This document shows, piece after piece, positions 34,207 to 43,164 of a stretch of DNA of 64,000 nucleotides. Below the pieces are notes generated by a model, which worked only from the letters and a program-made list of their open reading frames with translations, did no database searches and was not told the DNA's origin. The DNA comes from Lentzea terrae (GTDB taxonomy: Bacteria > Actinomycetota > Actinomycetes > Mycobacteriales > Pseudonocardiaceae). The position numbers and the translations under genes are program-made. Where the stretch lies: assembly GCF_003265345.1 (NCBI RefSeq), contig NZ_QFWW01000026.1, positions 124,001 to 188,000 on the forward strand, read 5' to 3'. The stretch's first letter is position 1. Every line of letters starts with the position of its first letter.

Positions 34207-35124
34207 TCAGGCCGCCTTCCACAGCGCCTCCGCTTCTGGTTGCTTCGGCTGAACCCGGTTCGGGTCCGGCAGGTAGGTCTCCGTCGGCAGCGTGACGTAG
34301 GTGATGCTCTCCGGTTTCAACGCGGTGAGTTTTCCCGCGAGGTCCGCCAGTTTGCTGATCGAGCCGATTTCGGAGTCCGTGACGATCGACTTCGTCAGGA
34401 TGTCGGCGAGCGCGAATGTTTTCTGCGGGCTCGCGAGCCAGTTTTCGTTCGCGATCTTTTCGCTGAGTGCGCGCATGAACAGCTGCTGGTTCTTGATCCG
34501 GTTGAGGTCGCTGCCGTCGCCGATGCTGTAGCGCGTCCGGACAAATGCGAGCGCCTGCGTCCCGTCCAGCTTGCTGGGCCCGGCCGGCACGTGCAGCCCG
34601 CTCTTCTCGTCGTCGATCGGCTCCGGCATGGTGATGTCGATGCCGCCGAGCCGGTCGATCACGTCGCGGAACCCGTTGAAGTCGATCTGCACGAAGTGGT
34701 CGATCCGGATGCCGCTGAGCTGCTCGACCGTGGCCACGGTGCACGCCGCTCCGCCGGTGGAGAAGGCGCTGTTGAACATGGCGATGCTCGCCGGCGGGTT
34801 GTTCCCGCACCGGGGCCTCGGCACCATCGTGTCGCGCGGGATGCTGACGACCCGCGCCTGGTCGCCCGCGGCGTTGAGCTGCACGACCATGGCGGTGTCG
34901 GACCGCCCGTCGTCCTTGCCGATCAGGAGGATGTTGAGCGGACGGCCAGGCGTCGACGGAGGGCCGGGCGTCGACGGAGGCCTGGCGTTTCCGATCTCCT
35001 TGGCGAGATCGACGGTCTTGAGATTGCTCTCCAGCCGCCAGTAGGAACCCCCGACCACGACGCCCGCCGTGATGACCACAGCGGCAGCCGAGACCGTGAG
35101 CCATCGTTTCAAGTGGACGTTCAT
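34207..35124 (-). CDS. LytR-CpsA-Psr (LCP) family envelope glycopolymer ligase
   Basis: A 305-residue membrane-anchored protein: a single N-terminal transmembrane helix (residues 8-28) then the LCP catalytic domain. Hallmarks are the pair of arginine-containing motifs RSDTAMVVQL and VVSIPRDTMV, then FVRTRYSIGDGSDLNRIKNQ. LCP enzymes attach polyprenyl-linked glycopolymers, such as arabinogalactan or teichoic-type polymers, to peptidoglycan outside the membrane. A proline-rich direct repeat (PPSTPG twice) lies between membrane helix and domain. GGAGGT directly abuts ATG 35124 with no spacing, so TTG 35112 may be the real start. Confidence 0.9.
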   Translation of the reverse strand: MNVHLKRWLTVSAAAVVITAGVVVGGSYWRLESNLKTVDLAKEIGNARPPSTPGPPSTPGRPLNILLIGKDDGRSDTAMVVQLNAAGDQARVVSIPRDTMVPRPRCGNNPPASIAMFNSAFSTGGAACTVATVEQLSGIRIDHFVQIDFNGFRDVIDRLGGIDITMPEPIDDEKSGLHVPAGPSKLDGTQALAFVRTRYSIGDGSDLNRIKNQQLFMRALSEKIANENWLASPQKTFALADILTKSIVTDSEIGSISKLADLAGKLTALKPESITYVTLPTETYLPDPNRVQPKQPEAEALWKAA

Positions 35125-35170
35125 ACCTCCGACGGTCCCGGCTGTTTGTCCGGATCGCGTCGGTGGTTCG

Positions 35171-36112
35171 TCATGGTTGTGTCACAGCGTGCCTCAACTG
35201 GTCGAGGAACTGCTCCTTGTCGGCCGTGACGGCGTACCTGGCCGTGGTCCGGTCGAGGCCGATGTCCCGGCCGAACGGGCTGCCGTCGGCGAGGAAGCGC
35301 TGGTCGGCGACGATCGCGCCGCGGGTGTACCGGCCGGTGAGCTCGATCGCGAACCGGTCCTCGACGTAGGTGGCGAGCTCGGGGTGGAGCATGATCGCCG
35401 CGGCCAGCGGGTCGTGCGGCACGAAGCCGGGCCTGCCCAGGAAGCTCTCGTAGAAGTCCGCGTAGAACCGGAGGAACTGCCGCGCGTAGTTGTCGTGCGG
35501 GAGCGCTTCCAGCCACTCGCCCGGTGCATGGCTCGCCATCGTGACGTCGAGGCCGACGATCGTGAGGCGCTCGAAGCCGGCACCGAGGACGAGGTCCGCG
35601 GCCTCCGGGTCGTGCCAGAAGTTGGCCTCGGCGTAGGACGTGATGTTGCCCGGCACGTTCAGCGCGCCGCCCATCACCACGACCTGGTCGAGCAGCTGCG
35701 GGAGGCGTGGCTCGATCTGCAGCGCCAGCGCGACGTTGGTGAGCGGCCCGATCGCGAGCAGGCTCAGTTCGCCGGGCTCTGCGCGGGCCAAACGGGCGAT
35801 CTGCTCGGCCGCGCTTTCGTGCGTGTGCGTCGTCGTCGGGTCGTCTCCCGCGTACCCGCCGAGTCCGTCCGCACCGTGCACGTCCTCCGCCGTCATGAGC
35901 GGCTGCGCGAGCGGTTTCGCGGCGCCCATGGCGACAGGCGCGTCGATGTTCAGCCGCTCGGTGAGCCTGAGCGCGTTGGCCGTCGCCACGTCGACCGGCA
36001 CGTTCCCGTGCACCGTGCCGATGGCGACTATTTCGGTGTCCGGTTGTGCGCGCAGGTAGTACAAAGCGAGGGCATCATCGATGCCGGGATCCGCGTCGAC
36101 GATGATCCGCAT
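35171..36112 (-). CDS. Inosine-uridine-preferring nucleoside hydrolase
   Basis: The 313-residue enzyme begins with the diagnostic calcium-binding motif IIVDADPGIDDALAL (residues 3-17). It contains the core VVMGGALNVPGNITSYAEANFWHDPEAADLV and a C-terminal HDPLAAAIMLHP carrying the last metal-binding aspartate. It cleaves N-glycosidic bonds of nucleosides to ribose and base in salvage. The start is placed at ATG 36112, directly before the catalytic motif. Upstream in-frame ATGs at 36124 and 36142 would overlap the divergent GNAT gene start. No transport genes are adjacent. Confidence 0.9.
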   Translation of the reverse strand: MRIIVDADPGIDDALALYYLRAQPDTEIVAIGTVHGNVPVDVATANALRLTERLNIDAPVAMGAAKPLAQPLMTAEDVHGADGLGGYAGDDPTTTHTHESAAEQIARLARAEPGELSLLAIGPLTNVALALQIEPRLPQLLDQVVVMGGALNVPGNITSYAEANFWHDPEAADLVLGAGFERLTIVGLDVTMASHAPGEWLEALPHDNYARQFLRFYADFYESFLGRPGFVPHDPLAAAIMLHPELATYVEDRFAIELTGRYTRGAIVADQRFLADGSPFGRDIGLDRTTARYAVTADKEQFLDQLRHAVTQP

Positions 36113-36140
36113 GCACCCGATCATGCCACTGGGGGATGCC

Positions 36141-36608
36141 ATGGCAGTCCGTCTCGCTGTTGTCGATGACGCACCTGCGATCGCTGCCGTGCAGGTGCAG
36201 ACCTGGCGCAGCGCCTACGCCGGCCTGATGCCGGACGAGGTGCTCGCCGCACAGTCGGTCGAACGGCGCACGGCGATGTGGCAACGCCTCATCCCGGACG
36301 GCGGCGTCTGGGTGGCGCTCGTCGACGACGAGGTGGTCGGGTTCGCCTCCGCCGGCCAGTCCCGCGACGCCGACGCGGCTTTCGAGCTGTACGCGATCTA
36401 CGTGCTGTCTTCGTCCGCGGGCAAGGGCCTGGGCTTCGAGCTGACGAAGGCCGCGCTGGGCGACGAGCCGGACGTGATCGTCTGGGTGCTGGACACGAAC
36501 GTCCAGGCTCGCCGCTTCTACGAACGCATCGGGTTCCGCGCCGACGGCGTCACGAAGACGGAGACAGAGGACGGCGCCGAGCTGACGGAAGTCCGCTACC
36601 GCCGCTAG
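36141..36608 (+). CDS. GNAT-family N-acetyltransferase
   Basis: A compact 155-residue acetyltransferase with the standard GNAT core: ELYAIYVLSSSAGKGLGFEL (pyrophosphate-binding loop GKGLG near residue 95) and NVQARRFYERIGFRADG at the end. The N-terminal part (TWRSAYAGLMPDEVL) resembles the common RimI-like or spermidine acetyltransferase group. GGGGGA lies 5 nt before ATG 36141, which decides this start over an upstream in-frame one. It overlaps the convergent sigma-operon gene by 4 nt. The substrate is unknown. Confidence 0.85.
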   Translation: MAVRLAVVDDAPAIAAVQVQTWRSAYAGLMPDEVLAAQSVERRTAMWQRLIPDGGVWVALVDDEVVGFASAGQSRDADAAFELYAIYVLSSSAGKGLGFELTKAALGDEPDVIVWVLDTNVQARRFYERIGFRADGVTKTETEDGAELTEVRYRR

Positions 36609-37360
36609 CGCGTGAAACCACCCCACACGGCGTAGTCGCGACCGCCTGCCGTGGCCATCACGCCGAAGCGGTCGGCCTTTCCGTCCCGAGCGCCGCCGGT
36701 GTGGTTGGACTGCGCCGCGAAGATCTGCTGCGCGGCCGGCACGGTGCGGCCCGGCTTGAGCTCCCACTGGTAGACCAGCTCGCCGTCGATCTCCTGCACG
36801 GTGACGGTGAAGTCGTCACCTGGCGCGGTCTGCCACTGGCCGGAGCGCTGCACGCCACCGGTCTGGGCGATGTGCACCTGCACGATCAGCTTGGTCAGCG
36901 GCTGGGCCACCTCGAGGACGAGTTGGTCCTGGGTCCAGAAGGCGTGGCTGTTCGGGTCGACGGATCCCTTGGCGGACAACGGCCCGTCCGACAGCCGGTT
37001 GCCGGTGGTCGACGGCGGGGTCGCGGTGCCCGGCGTCGACTGGCTCTGCGCCACTGGAGGAGGCGAGCTGCTGGTGGTGCTGGGCGGCGTGGAGGTCGTC
37101 GAGGGCGGGGCGAGGGGGATGGAGGTTTCCGCGGGCGGTCCGGTGGGGACGAAGCCCGCGAAGGCGATCCCCGCGGCGACCAGGACTCCGGCCGCCGTCA
37201 CCCCGGCGAGCGCCGCCCTGGGCCACGACCTGGCGATGCCGGACGTGGGGCGAACCGTGGCGTTGGCCAGACCGCGGTCGACGCGGGCGAGGATCCGGGC
37301 ACGGTTCGGCTGATGCGCCTCGGCCGCCTCCCGCAGCTGCCTGCTGATCTGCTCGTTCAC
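36605..37360 (-). CDS. Membrane protein co-transcribed with a SigE-family sigma factor
   Basis: The 251-residue protein has a cytoplasmic N-terminal helix-rich segment (residues 1-45), one transmembrane helix (AALAGVTAAGVLVAAGIAFAG), a proline/serine/threonine linker, and a 130-residue extracytoplasmic beta-rich domain (QLVLEVAQPLTKLIVQVHI onward). It starts at GTG inside the sigma factor stop (GTGA overlap). The arrangement suggests a sigma-factor partner, an anti-sigma-like or sensory protein. However, the zinc-binding anti-sigma motif HxxxCxxC is absent, so the role is inferred only from coupling. A GGGGAGGGG ribosome site precedes it. Confidence 0.7.
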   Translation of the reverse strand: MNEQISRQLREAAEAHQPNRARILARVDRGLANATVRPTSGIARSWPRAALAGVTAAGVLVAAGIAFAGFVPTGPPAETSIPLAPPSTTSTPPSTTSSSPPPVAQSQSTPGTATPPSTTGNRLSDGPLSAKGSVDPNSHAFWTQDQLVLEVAQPLTKLIVQVHIAQTGGVQRSGQWQTAPGDDFTVTVQEIDGELVYQWELKPGRTVPAAQQIFAAQSNHTGGARDGKADRFGVMATAGGRDYAVWGGFTR

Positions 37361-37887
37361 CGGCTTCCCCTCCCCGCGGCCACGTCCCCGGCCGCTCGTG
37401 CCCCGAGCACGCGTTCCAACTCGGCCATTCCCTTCGAGGTCTGGCTCTTCACCGCACCGACCGAGATCCCCAGCGCGAGCGCGGTGTCCTTTTCGGACAG
37501 GTCGAAGGCGTGCCGCAGGACGACGCACGCCCGCTTGCGGAACGGCAACCGGTCCAGGGCGGCCCGGACGTCCACCACCGCGGCGACGTCCGGGTCCTGC
37601 ACCTGCTGCGGACCACGCGACCAGAACAGCGCGATGCGGCGCCGTTCCCGCGTCGCGGCACGGATGCGTTCCCGCGCCATGTTCGCGACCACACCGCGGG
37701 CGTACGCGAGCGGGTGCTCTGCCTCGCGCAGCCGGTCCCAGCGTTGCCACAACGCGACCAGCGCGTCCGCGGCCAGGTCGTCGGCGGCCTCCGCCTCGCC
37801 GATCAGCAACCAGGCGAAGCGGGCCAGTTCCGCGTGGTGTCGCTCGAAGAAGTCGTGGAACTCCGCCGATCTGTGGTCGACGACCAT
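37357..37887 (-). CDS. SigE-family (ECF-type) RNA polymerase sigma factor
   Basis: The 176-residue protein has sigma region 2 (FFERHHAELARFAWLLIGEA, then DDLAADALVALWQRWDRLRE) and region 4 (LDRLPFRKRACVVLRHAFDL, then ALGISVGAVKSQTSKGMAEL). This is the short SigE-family type common in Streptomyces and relatives. The membrane protein downstream is translationally coupled, as in many actinobacterial ECF modules. No target promoter could be picked out. Whether it controls the GH74 gene upstream (110-nt gap, same strand) is untested. Confidence 0.88.
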   Translation of the reverse strand: MVVDHRSAEFHDFFERHHAELARFAWLLIGEAEAADDLAADALVALWQRWDRLREAEHPLAYARGVVANMARERIRAATRERRRIALFWSRGPQQVQDPDVAAVVDVRAALDRLPFRKRACVVLRHAFDLSEKDTALALGISVGAVKSQTSKGMAELERVLGARAAGDVAAGRGSR

Positions 37888-37997
37888 GTTGCTTGGCTGC
37901 CCTCTCCCTGCCATGCCCCCATCGGGCGGCAATGTACCTGCTGGTTCGGTAGGCCAGGCGGCCACGGCCCGGGGCATGGGCCGTGGCCGCCCGGTGA

Positions 37998-40640
37998 TCA
38001 GGACGGCTCGCCGAGCAGCACGCCGCGACCGTTGGAGCCCACGTAGACGCGGCCGAACACCTCGGGATCGCCCGTGATGACGCCGCCGATGGTGCCGCCG
38101 AACTGGGTGCGATCGTCGTTGATCCGCGTCCAGGCCGTGCCGCCGTCGACGGAGCGGAAGATGCCGGTGACGCCGTTCACCGTGCCGATGAGGAAGACGG
38201 TCTGGTGACGGGCACCGGGAGCGGCCTTGCCGAAGCCGACGCCGTCGGCGCTCTGCACACCGTTCAGCTTCGTGAAGCTCGCGCCGCCGTCGGTGGAACG
38301 CAGGAGCCCGCCGCCGTGCGTGATCCACAGTTCGCCAGTGCCGGCCTTGAGACGTCCGTCGGCAAGACCGTTGGCGCGTGCGGTGAAGCTCTTGCCACCG
38401 TCGGTGCTGGCGAACAGGGTGCCGCGGCTGAGCGCGTAGAAGGTGCCCGCCTCGGCGACGACCTGCGTGCCGGACGGCAGACCTGTCGCCGCCTTCCAGG
38501 TCCGGCCCTGGTCGGTCGAGACGTGCGGCGGCTGCCCGGACGCGGTCCACACGATCGTGGTTCCGTCGGCCGAGACCGCCACCGTGCCGCCGCCCGCCCC
38601 GTTGACCGGTGCACCGGCGAACGCTGCCCAGGTGGCACCGCCGTCGGAGGAGTACGCACCGCGCGCCTCGTTGCCGTAACCGACGCGGACGACGACGTTC
38701 GGCTTGGCCTGGGCGAAGTCGATGCCGGTGGTGTTGGTGAAACGCGGTCCGGACGTGGCAGCTGCCGGCACTTCGTTCACGTTGTCGTGGCGGAATCCGC
38801 CGATGTCACCGAGAGCGCTGATCAGCTTGCCCTTGGGCGGCGCGACCAGGCCGAGCACCGCGGTCTCCTCCAGTCCCTTGACGGGGATCGTCCAGTGGAC
38901 AGAACGGTTTTCGTCCGCCGCGGTCACGTTCTTGCTCGCCCATAGGCCTGATCCGGTGCCGTAGATGACGTGGCCGGAGTCGAAGGGGTCGATCGCCAGC
39001 GCGCCCATCCAGTGTCCGATGTGGTCACCGACGTACGGCGCTCCGGACGCGTCGCGCACCGACTTGTCGCCGAGCGCCTTCCAGGTGGCGCCGCCGTCGG
39101 TGGAGCGGAACAGTTCGTCCGACGGCCACCAGCGATCGATGGTCGTGACCATCACCGTGCCCGGACGCTGCGGGTCCACCGCGAGCCCCGCGAAGCCGAA
39201 ACCGTTGCCGGGCATCGGCGAGATGTCCTTCCACGCGCCGCTTGAGGGCGTGTACTTCCACACCGAACCGGCCTTGATGCCGTTCGGGCCGGGGACGTCG
39301 GTGTAGGTCAGGTACAGCGATCCGTCACCGGACAGGACACCGTGGTGCGGCAGCTGACCGGTGGGCTGACCGGGCACGGCCTGCCACGTGTTGCCGCCGT
39401 CGGTCGAGCGGTACAGCGACGTGCTCTTGTCGGCCACACCCACGTAGATCGTCTTACCGGGTCCGAAGGTCACAAAGGACAGGCCGACACCGCTGCTGCC
39501 GCCGTCCTTGACGGGAAAACTCTCGACCTGGTTCCACGTCACGCCGAAGTCGGTGCTGCGCCACAGCCCGTTCTTGCGGGTGCCCAAGTACAACGTGCCG
39601 TGGTCGGCGGGGTCGATCGCAAGCCGCTCGCCCATGGACCGGCCGTCCTCGTTGGCGCCGAGCTTGAACGGCAGGTTGGTGCGCTGGAACGACCTGCCCT
39701 GGTCCGTCGACCGCAGGATCGAGCCGTTGCCGGCCCACTCGTTGGTGTAGGTGCCGGTAGCGAGGTAGAGCCGTTCGGGGTCGACCGGGTCGGTCGCCAT
39801 GCTCTCGATGCCGAGCAGGTTCCACTCCCCGGCCCAGTCGGTCAACGGGATCCACCGGTTCTCTTTGGCATCCCAGCGGTACGCGCCACCCATGTCGGTG
39901 CGCGAGTACAACAGATCCTTGCGGCTGGGGTTGAAGACAAACCCGGTCACGAACCCGCCACCGGCGATCGGCACGTTGCGCCACGAGTACCGGCCGTTTG
40001 TCGCCGGTGGTGCGGAGGGGGAGGGCGCCGCCGACGTGGACGGCTTAGGCTGCGCGACCAACACAGGAGGCTTGGGCGTAGCCGCAGTGACCGACTTCGC
40101 GAGCTTCCACCGTTGCCCGGCACCACCCTGGTCGGCAGCCTGCACAACGGCCTGACTGTCCGCACCCTCGTTGACGCACAACACCATCCCGCTGCTGCGC
40201 GAGACGATCTTCACCTCGCCGTCGCCAACCTCACTGATCTTCCACTGCTGGGAGTCCGCACCGGTGTCCGCCTGCTGCTCCACATTGGTCTCGCGCACGC
40301 CGAGAACCTTCGAACTGTTGTGGTTGACCAGCTGGTAGAACCCGCCCTCCACCGCCTTGACCCGCCACTGCTGGCTGGCAGACCCGCTGGCGGGCTGCTC
40401 CTGCTGAATCCGCACCCCGTCCGCGTTGTCCGACCCAGCCACGTCCAGCGCGTTGCCACTCTTCGCCGACACGAACTGGTAGTACGCGGCGGCATCCACA
40501 GCCACCACGTCGTTGGGCCGTGCGTACAGGTAGGCCAAGCAGGAACCGGCGACCGCCGAAGCGGTCAGCGCCGCGGCGATCACCTTCCGGTGGCGGGTGC
40601 GTGTCCGCCTCCGGTCCGGCATGGTCACGGGCTTCTTCAT
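37998..40640 (-). CDS. Secreted GH74 xyloglucanase-like enzyme with ricin-type lectin domain
   Basis: The 880-residue protein starts with a basic N-terminus and a signal-like hydrophobic segment (KVIAAALTASAVAGSCLAYL). A ricin-B-type trefoil (residues 45-175, with repeated QQW motifs) and a Ser/Pro linker follow. Then comes a two-propeller GH74 module with many sialidase-like RSTDGG(x)TW repeats. Both GH74 catalytic aspartates seem present: YSRTDMGGAYRWD and ISALGDIGGFRHD. It should cleave xyloglucan-type beta-1,4-glucans outside the cell. ATG 40640 follows GGGAG. It is upstream of and on the same strand as the sigma factor. Confidence 0.88.
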   Translation of the reverse strand: MKKPVTMPDRRRTRTRHRKVIAAALTASAVAGSCLAYLYARPNDVVAVDAAAYYQFVSAKSGNALDVAGSDNADGVRIQQEQPASGSASQQWRVKAVEGGFYQLVNHNSSKVLGVRETNVEQQADTGADSQQWKISEVGDGEVKIVSRSSGMVLCVNEGADSQAVVQAADQGGAGQRWKLAKSVTAATPKPPVLVAQPKPSTSAAPSPSAPPATNGRYSWRNVPIAGGGFVTGFVFNPSRKDLLYSRTDMGGAYRWDAKENRWIPLTDWAGEWNLLGIESMATDPVDPERLYLATGTYTNEWAGNGSILRSTDQGRSFQRTNLPFKLGANEDGRSMGERLAIDPADHGTLYLGTRKNGLWRSTDFGVTWNQVESFPVKDGGSSGVGLSFVTFGPGKTIYVGVADKSTSLYRSTDGGNTWQAVPGQPTGQLPHHGVLSGDGSLYLTYTDVPGPNGIKAGSVWKYTPSSGAWKDISPMPGNGFGFAGLAVDPQRPGTVMVTTIDRWWPSDELFRSTDGGATWKALGDKSVRDASGAPYVGDHIGHWMGALAIDPFDSGHVIYGTGSGLWASKNVTAADENRSVHWTIPVKGLEETAVLGLVAPPKGKLISALGDIGGFRHDNVNEVPAAATSGPRFTNTTGIDFAQAKPNVVVRVGYGNEARGAYSSDGGATWAAFAGAPVNGAGGGTVAVSADGTTIVWTASGQPPHVSTDQGRTWKAATGLPSGTQVVAEAGTFYALSRGTLFASTDGGKSFTARANGLADGRLKAGTGELWITHGGGLLRSTDGGASFTKLNGVQSADGVGFGKAAPGARHQTVFLIGTVNGVTGIFRSVDGGTAWTRINDDRTQFGGTIGGVITGDPEVFGRVYVGSNGRGVLLGEPS

Positions 40641-40783
40641 CGCAGCAACTCCCAGCGCTCGATCTTCCTTCAGCACCTGGTTGCCGCAGCCGGGTGGAAA
40701 GGTTTCCGCCCGAGCGAAAGTTTTTGACGCGCTGCACGCGCTGGAGCAACCCGCCTACCATCCGCGGGTCAGGGAGGTGCGAG

Positions 40784-41263
40784 GTGTTCCGACCCGTGTT
40801 CCGCCGCAACCTGGAATCCCGCGAGGCCGAAATCGCCAGCCAGGTGTTCGGCGACGCCCTGGACATCAGCTTCATCCGCCTGGCCGAAGGCGGCCTGCTG
40901 GGCAGCTTCGGCGTAGCCCGCACCCTGCCCCGCCTGGTCACCTTCCCCCGCGGAGTTCTGACCACACCGCAACACCAGGCCCGCTACGAGCGCTGGCTGG
41001 TCCACGAGCTGACCCACGCCTACCAGTACCAACACGGTCGCAGCGTCCTCAGCCTGCTGCCAACCGCCATCGCCGGCTTCTTCAGGAAGGGCCTCTACGA
41101 CTACGGCGGCGCGGACGGCCTGCGCGGGAAGACGTTCGCCGACTTCAACACCGAACAACAGGCCAACATCGTGGCCGACTACTACTACCTGAGCACCTAC
41201 GAACCGCACCGCGACCTGTCGGCCTACGAGCCGTACATCAGCTTTGTGCGGTCGGGTCGCTGA
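40784..41263 (+). CDS. Small protein with HELTH zinc-metallopeptidase-like motif
   Basis: The 159-residue protein contains WLVHELTHAYQYQHGRS near residue 75, an HExxH zincin motif. Downstream TEQQANIVADYYYLSTYEPH could supply the third ligand (Glu/Asp). It resembles the catalytic core of DUF4157/basic-secretory-type metallopeptidase domains, but has no signal peptide. GTG 40784 with AGGGAGG 6 nt upstream is clear. It lies divergent from the GH74 gene and convergent with the tRNA. Proteolytic activity is unproven; a structural or toxin-like role remains possible. Confidence 0.7.
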   Translation: MFRPVFRRNLESREAEIASQVFGDALDISFIRLAEGGLLGSFGVARTLPRLVTFPRGVLTTPQHQARYERWLVHELTHAYQYQHGRSVLSLLPTAIAGFFRKGLYDYGGADGLRGKTFADFNTEQQANIVADYYYLSTYEPHRDLSAYEPYISFVRSGR

Positions 41264-41268
41264 AAAAG

Positions 41269-41307
41269 ATCAAGCCTCGACCGCATTGCTGCAGGTCAAG
41301 GCTTGAT
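41269..41307 (-). terminator. Intrinsic terminator between tRNA-Arg and the HELTH gene
   Basis: The arms ATCAAGCCT and AGGCTTGAT (9 bp) are extended inward by GACC/GGTC after one mismatch. On the minus strand the stem is followed by CTTTTTC, a clear T-tract, 17 nt past the tRNA 3' end. It should end tRNA transcription and may also stop the convergent HELTH gene. Confidence 0.8.
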
Positions 41308-41323
41308 TTCACCCGGCGAAAGG

Positions 41324-41399
41324 TGGTGCCCCAGGCAGGATTCGAACCTGCGACACACGGTTTAGGAAACCGATGCTCTATCCCCTGAGCTACTAGGGC
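41324..41399 (-). tRNA. tRNA-Arg(CCT)
   Basis: A complete 76-nt cloverleaf with encoded CCA. The acceptor stem is GCCCTAG/CTGGGGC with one G-U pair, the D arm has GCTC/GAGC, and the T arm is GCAGG-TTCGAAT-CCTGC. The anticodon loop TTCCTAA gives anticodon CCT, reading AGG, a rare codon in this GC-rich genome. The first anticodon-stem pair looks like a T-T mismatch. A T-tract terminator follows. Confidence 0.95.
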
Positions 41400-41574
41400 T
41401 GGCGACAGCAGTCTACCGGGGCGCCGCCACCGAGTTGACCAGCGCCCCCGCCAACGCGCCGGACAGGCCGTGAGGTAACGCACCGTGAGGGCTGGCGAGA
41501 GAAGCCTGCGGCCGTTGGAGGGAAGTGAGGCAGGCCACCTTCTGTCGGGCACAAACGTCAGGTACGCAAGGGGC

Positions 41575-42411
41575 GTGAGCAGACCTTGGCCCGACTTCCG
41601 TCCTGGACCGCTTGGTGCGCTGAAGGCTTGGTGGCGCCGGCGGGTGCCCAGGCGTGCCGAGGACTTCACGTTCGTGCCGCCGGCCAGCAGTCATCAGCAG
41701 GAGTTCGAGACGCCGTTGCCCAGTGCGGTTTACGGGTTGGACTTCCACGTGAAGTTGACGGTGGTGTGGCGGCTTGATCTGGCCACTGGGCTCAGGCACA
41801 ACGCGCCCAAGAGTGCGGCCATCCACCACGTTTTGCAGCGGGCCAAGGAGATCAGCGGCAAGGCGATGTTGGTGCACCATGCGGCGTTGCAGCATCAGCT
41901 CGGGGACGAGCTCGCGACTGAGCGGCAGGTGCCTGGGACGCATGTGTGGGCCAGGGCCGAGACCGTCAAGGTCAGCGTCAGCGACGAAGACCTGGAGATG
42001 GCGCGCAAGCACATCGAGTTGCTGCGGAACTCCACGTTCAAGTTGGCTGAGCGGGACGTTGAGCGGGCTGAGATGCGGTACTTGCGGGACGAGGTGCTCA
42101 CGGACGTTGGGACGGCCACGATTTGGTGGTTGCAGCGCAACGGGTATCAGGTTGAGGAGGCCGTGAAGTTGTCCGGGCACCTCGCTGAGCTGGTCAAGAT
42201 CGCGCAGCTGGAGCCGACTAAGCACTGGGCCGAGTCGTTGGTCAGCAGTGTTGAGCGGGCTCTGCCTCAGCTTGAGGATCAGCATCGGAAGGACTTGCGG
42301 CAGCACCTGGCCAAGGCGTTGAGTGTTTACGGGGGCTCCAGCATCGCTGCCGAGTTCGCTGATCAGATCGGGTTGCCAGCGGGCGAACAGCACACGAACG
42401 GACACGTCTAG
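41575..42411 (+). CDS. Conserved-looking hypothetical protein, function unknown
   Basis: I do not recognise this 278-residue protein. It has a basic N-terminus (LGALKAWWRRRVPRRAEDF), then a beta-containing segment (YGLDFHVKLTVVWRLD). Long predicted amphipathic helices with many charged residues fill the remainder (for example DEDLEMARKHIELLRNSTFK). No signal peptide or clear membrane segment is visible, and the layout could suit a stomatin-like or scaffold protein, but that is speculative. Codon use is GT-rich, unlike most neighbours. GTG 41575 is a guess; GTG 41485 is in frame and would add 30 residues. The FkbM gene starts 11 nt later. Confidence 0.65.
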   Translation: MSRPWPDFRPGPLGALKAWWRRRVPRRAEDFTFVPPASSHQQEFETPLPSAVYGLDFHVKLTVVWRLDLATGLRHNAPKSAAIHHVLQRAKEISGKAMLVHHAALQHQLGDELATERQVPGTHVWARAETVKVSVSDEDLEMARKHIELLRNSTFKLAERDVERAEMRYLRDEVLTDVGTATIWWLQRNGYQVEEAVKLSGHLAELVKIAQLEPTKHWAESLVSSVERALPQLEDQHRKDLRQHLAKALSVYGGSSIAAEFADQIGLPAGEQHTNGHV

Positions 42412-42421
42412 GCTGGTTCGG

Positions 42422-43156
42422 GTGTTGACCGAACTTCGCAGTGCCGCGGTGGTTGCCGGGTTGCGGGCGCTTGCCCGGCTCACGCCCTATGCCGAGGCGG
42501 AGCTGATTGGGCTCCGCAAGATCGTGAAGCCTGGAGACGTCTGTGTTGACGTCGGGGCTGCTTTGGGGCTTTACACGGTCACGTTGTCGAGACTGGTCGG
42601 TCCACAAGGGACTGTGCACAGCGTTGAGCCGTTGGTGTTCGCGCATCCGGCCCTGTCGTACGTCTTGCGGCCGCGCGAGGGCAGCAACATCAAGAGGTAC
42701 TCGGTGGCTTTGGGGAACGGGCAGGGGCGCGAGGTCATGAGCGTGCCGGTGCGGCACGGGAGTCCCGTCACCGGGCGGTCGTTCCTCACGGTGGGGGCCA
42801 AGGGGCTCGGGTCCAACGAGGAGTTCGAAGAGCATCTTGACGTCGTGGTGAAGACGGACACGCTGGACCACTTCGTCGAGGAGCAGAAGATCACGCGGCT
42901 CGACTTCGTCAAGGCGGACGTCGAGGGGGCCGAGCTGCGGGTGCTCGAGGGGGGCAAGGACACCATCGAGCGGTTCAAGCCGGCGCTGTTGCTGGAGATC
43001 GAGGAACGGCACGTCGAACGGTTCGGGTATCGGGTCCAGGACGTCGCTGACTTCCTGGACGAGCGCGGGTACCGGATGAGCACGTGGCAGGGCAACCAGT
43101 GGGTGCCGACCGCGAAGATCGGGCAGACCGCGCGGAACTACCTGTTCAGGGCCTGA
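42422..43156 (+). CDS. FkbM-family methyltransferase
   Basis: The 244-residue enzyme carries the SAM-binding motif VCVDVGAALGLYTVTLSRLVG (residues 40-60), then HSVEPLVFAHPALSYVL. The FkbM-type C-terminal signature FVKADVEGAELRVLEGGKDTI and LLLEIEERHVERFGY follow. FkbM enzymes O-methylate sugars or macrolide hydroxyls. There is no biosynthetic cluster nearby, so a cell-surface glycan target is possible (inference). Codon use is GT-rich, as in the preceding gene, with which it probably forms an operon. Start GTG 42422 (or TTG 42425) lies shortly after the upstream stop. A bidirectional hairpin follows. Confidence 0.85.
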   Translation: MLTELRSAAVVAGLRALARLTPYAEAELIGLRKIVKPGDVCVDVGAALGLYTVTLSRLVGPQGTVHSVEPLVFAHPALSYVLRPREGSNIKRYSVALGNGQGREVMSVPVRHGSPVTGRSFLTVGAKGLGSNEEFEEHLDVVVKTDTLDHFVEEQKITRLDFVKADVEGAELRVLEGGKDTIERFKPALLLEIEERHVERFGYRVQDVADFLDERGYRMSTWQGNQWVPTAKIGQTARNYLFRA

Positions 43157-43164
43157 AATAAGTA

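Noticed and set aside
37998-40640. Sialidase or photosystem-stability-like protein instead of GH74
   Set aside because: The sialidase-like repeats alone are ambiguous, but the RTDMGGAYRWD and GDIGGF motifs with two-propeller length fit GH74 better.
41324-41399. tRNA-Arg as an integration (attachment) site for a mobile element
   Set aside because: No integrase, no duplicated tRNA end and no island-like gene content were found on either side.
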